33,254 bases of DNA from the NCBI GenBank assembly GCA_028277345.1, contig JANQGM010000015.1, positions 1 to 33,254 on the forward strand. Reading direction: 5' to 3'. Source of the DNA: Candidatus Bipolaricaulota bacterium (GTDB lineage Bacteria > Bipolaricaulota > Bipolaricaulia > UBA7950 > UBA9294). The notes under the pieces are model-generated. The model did no database searches, was not told where the DNA came from, and saw only the letters and a list, made by a program, of their open reading frames with translations. The position numbers and the translations under genes were made by a program. Every line of letters begins with the position of its first letter. The stretch's first letter is position 1. Positions 31,309-33,254 of this stretch are shown piece after piece.

Positions 31309-31778
31309 AACAAGTGAAGGGATTCATGCCCATGGTGGTCATCGGCCTGGTGATGCTGTGCCTGGCGACGCCTTTGACGGCGCACGCGCACCGCATGTTT
31401 TTGACCTACGAGCCGTCGGAGATCGAGGTGCTGGCCGCGTTCGAAGGTGGCAGCGTGGCACGCGAGGCCGACGTGGCTGTCTATCTTCCGGATGGCACCG
31501 TGTTCGTTGAAGGGAAGACGGATCAGGATGGGAAATTCCGATTCGCGCCTGGGGACATGGAGGGAGAGCTGAGAATCAGCGCAAGCCACAGTGGCCACCG
31601 CGCCACGGTTGCGCTGGGAAGCGTAGAGACAGCGAGTGGAGATGGGCTTGGACTTCCTCTGATCTCTCGCATGGCTGCCGGATTCGGCTATCTGATCGGG
31701 GCTTTTGGCATCGCGCTATTGCTCGTCAATCAGAGGCGACAGGGGAGGAGGGCCAGCGATCGAGTATCCGAAGATTGA
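31305..31778 (+). CDS. NikL-like secreted membrane protein of nickel/cobalt ECF transporter
   Basis: This 157-residue protein has a signal peptide ending AHA-H, so His29 may be the mature N-terminus. A carboxypeptidase-regulatory-like beta domain (AHRMFLTYEPSEIEVLAAF, then DVAVYLPDGTVFVEGKTDQDGKFRF) follows, with one C-terminal helix (about residues 122-141). It has the NikL/CbiL-type layout and stands between CbiM and CbiQ, where NikL/NikN normally is. GTG 31305 with AAGGAGG upstream overlaps the CbiM stop. No separate CbiN gene is present. Confidence 0.8.
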   Translation: MKQVKGFMPMVVIGLVMLCLATPLTAHAHRMFLTYEPSEIEVLAAFEGGSVAREADVAVYLPDGTVFVEGKTDQDGKFRFAPGDMEGELRISASHSGHRATVALGSVETASGDGLGLPLISRMAAGFGYLIGAFGIALLLVNQRRQGRRASDRVSED

Positions 31779-32529
31779 TAAGCATGGGGAGTTGAACTCC
31801 CCGATTCATCGGTGGGATCCAAGAGCCAAAGTAGTTGGGATGGTCTTTCTCATCCTTGCCGTCGTCGTCGTCACGAACGTCTTCATGGCGCTTGCCGGAT
31901 TGGCTCTCGCTGTGATCGCTGTGCTGATGTCTCGATTGCCGGCCCGGTTTGTGCTCAAACGTCTGATGGTGGTTGTTCCGTTCGTGTTCACCCTCTGCCT
32001 GGTCATTCTCCTCACGCACGAAGGGGAGCGGGAAATCGGCAGCTGGGGTTTTCTGACGATTACTGCCGATGGCATCGAACGGGCGATCCTGATTGCCTCT
32101 CGTGCAATGGCTGCCGTCCTTTTGGTGCTATGCACGCTAGGAACGATGAAGTTCGAGACGACGCTGAAAGCGTTGGAGCAGCTGCGGGTTCCTAACAAGG
32201 TCATCCAGTTGCTGATGTTCACCTACCGCTACATCTTCGTGCTCATCAATGAGTACTCAGGCATGTCGCGGTCGTTGGCGTCACGAGGATTCGTCAAGCG
32301 AACCAACCTGCAGACCTTAACGACCCTGGCCAAGGTCCTGGGAATGCTCTTCATTAGGAGCTATGAACGTGCTGGCCGCGTCTACCACGCCATGGCCTCC
32401 CGTGGATACAACGGAACCCTGGAGACGACCGTTTCGTTTCAGATGGGATCGAGTGACATCATCAAGACTTGCATCCCGGTTGCCTTTGGAGTGGCCATCA
32501 ATCTCGTTGGCCTGGCGATGGGAGGGTAA
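31759..32529 (+). CDS. cbiQ: CbiQ/NikQ ECF transporter T-component
   Basis: This roughly 256-residue membrane protein has about five helices. It has the N-terminal DKHGELNSPIHRWDPRAK region of CbiQ and two coupling helices with the A-R-G-type motifs SLASRGF and AMASRGYNG that link the ATPase to the S-component. The start is uncertain. Homology suggests a start near IEYPKID at 31759, where GGAGGAGGG lies at the right distance but the codon is ATC. The nearest normal codons are ATG 31705, which reads through NikL, and TTG 31792, which lacks a spaced ribosome-binding site. It overlaps the end of the NikL gene. Confidence 0.85.
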   Translation: MEYPKIDKHGELNSPIHRWDPRAKVVGMVFLILAVVVVTNVFMALAGLALAVIAVLMSRLPARFVLKRLMVVVPFVFTLCLVILLTHEGEREIGSWGFLTITADGIERAILIASRAMAAVLLVLCTLGTMKFETTLKALEQLRVPNKVIQLLMFTYRYIFVLINEYSGMSRSLASRGFVKRTNLQTLTTLAKVLGMLFIRSYERAGRVYHAMASRGYNGTLETTVSFQMGSSDIIKTCIPVAFGVAINLVGLAMGG

Positions 32530-32530
32530 A

Positions 32531-33254
32531 TTGACTGAACACGCCATACGGATCAAGGATCTCCGATATGGGTACTCGGGAGGCGTCGAGGCCCTGAAGG
32601 GCATCACACTTGATATTGCTCGGGGAGAATGCGTGGCGCTGACCGGCCCCAATGGCTCGGGAAAGACAACATTCGTGCTTCATCTCAACGGCATCTTCCT
32701 GAGCGAGAACGGCAATGGGACGGTCACCGTGATGGGACAGCGCGTGGAGAAAGGATGTGTCGAGGCGGTCCGGAAGCATGTTGGAATCGTGTTCCAGGAT
32801 CCCGACGACCAGCTGTTCATGCCTACGGTCTATGATGATGTGGCCTTCGGACCGTTGAACATGGGGCTTGACCCAAACGAGGTCAAGCAGCGCGTAACGC
32901 GTGCGCTCGCCTGCGTCGGCATGGAAGGTTTCGAGGATCGCGTGCCCCATCACATGAGCATCGGCCAGAAGAAGCGTGTCGCCATCGCGACCGTGCTGTC
33001 CATGAGTCCCGAGATCTTGGTTCTGGACGAGCCCAGCGCCAGTCTTGACCCGCGCGGAAAGTGGGAACTCATCGACACGCTAGGGAGCCTCGAGATGACG
33101 AAGATCATCGTCTCTCATGACATGGACCTGGTGAAGGCTCTCTGCGATCGCGTCGTGATCTTCGACGGAGGACAAATCGCGGCCGACGGCCCGGCAGCGG
33201 AGATCCTGGCTGACGAGCCGCTGCTGCGCGCTCACTGCTTGGCTCGCTATCAGT
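32531..33254 (+). CDS. cbiO: CbiO/NikO ATP-binding component (truncated by window end)
   Basis: The frame runs from TTG 32531 (GGAGGGTAAA upstream) off the right edge and gives 241 residues of an ABC ATPase. It has Walker A GPNGSGKT, Q-loop VFQDPDDQLF, Walker B LVLDEPSASLDPRG and H-loop VSHDMDL. The ABC signature reads MSIGQKKR, with Ile at the second glycine of the usual LSGGQ; related CbiO proteins vary here. It powers the CbiM/NikL/CbiQ importer. It follows CbiQ by one base. Confidence 0.93.
   Translation, partial: MTEHAIRIKDLRYGYSGGVEALKGITLDIARGECVALTGPNGSGKTTFVLHLNGIFLSENGNGTVTVMGQRVEKGCVEAVRKHVGIVFQDPDDQLFMPTVYDDVAFGPLNMGLDPNEVKQRVTRALACVGMEGFEDRVPHHMSIGQKKRVAIATVLSMSPEILVLDEPSASLDPRGKWELIDTLGSLEMTKIIVSHDMDLVKALCDRVVIFDGGQIAADGPAAEILADEPLLRAHCLARYQ

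Overview
The window is 33,254 bases of moderately GC-rich bacterial chromosome. Genes lie on both strands in short operons. I see no rRNA, tRNA, CRISPR array, insertion sequence or phage module. The mixture (cold-shock protein, NAD synthetase, CoaE, YidD, DUF4384 and DUF1761 proteins, a beta-helix/Ig-like surface protein, a soluble-adenylyl-cyclase-like ATPase/TPR giant, and a Feo plus Nik/Cbi metal-uptake operon) fits a free-living bacterium of an under-sampled phylum. Bipolaricaulota-like is a low-confidence guess. Promoters look like ordinary sigma-70 sites, mostly with 17-bp spacers.

Region 1 (1-5.9 kb): the 3' tip of an unknown gene; a cold-shock gene with its own promoter, 5' leader and terminator; a sodium/solute symporter with a 38-residue accessory membrane protein; a MATE-like transporter; coaE; a methyltransferase; and a secreted DUF4384 protein. 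Region 2 (5.9-12.1 kb): a GNAT-like protein, an RsuA-type pseudouridine synthase, glutamine-dependent nadE, an Hsp20 gene behind two abutting CIRCE-like operators, divergent yidD, and a cyclic-nucleotide-binding/D-lactate dehydrogenase unit broken by two compensating frameshifts.

Region 3 (12.2-24.7 kb): a 797-residue secreted repeat protein; a two-gene signalling operon (GAF protein, then a 1351-residue cyclase/ATPase/TPR protein); a DUF1761 membrane protein; an unknown secreted protein; a small helical repeat protein; an anchored cell-wall amidase lacking one zinc histidine; and a tandem HD/HD-GYP protein. A cyclase, a cNMP-binding domain and an HD-GYP protein lie in one neighbourhood, which suggests nucleotide second-messenger signalling, although physical proximity is the only link seen.

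Region 4 (24.9-33.25 kb, running off the end) is a metal-acquisition operon on the + strand. It encodes two secreted, His-initiated proteins (one a DUF4198/NikK type), two FeoA proteins, FeoB split into a GTPase gene and a membrane gene, a FeoC-like cysteine-rich winged-helix protein, then CbiM, NikL, CbiQ and a truncated CbiO. Many junctions are 4-base ATGA/GTGA overlaps, so translation is probably coupled. The operon couples ferrous iron uptake (Feo) with ECF-type nickel/cobalt uptake.

The most unusual signals are the tandem CIRCE-like operators and back-to-back promoters between hsp20 and yidD, four genes (coaE, nadE, yidD, amidase) whose -10 box ends exactly six bases before ATG (probable leaderless mRNAs), the broken cNMP/D-LDH fusion, the split feoB, and the three secreted proteins of the metal operon that would each begin with histidine after signal-peptide cleavage.
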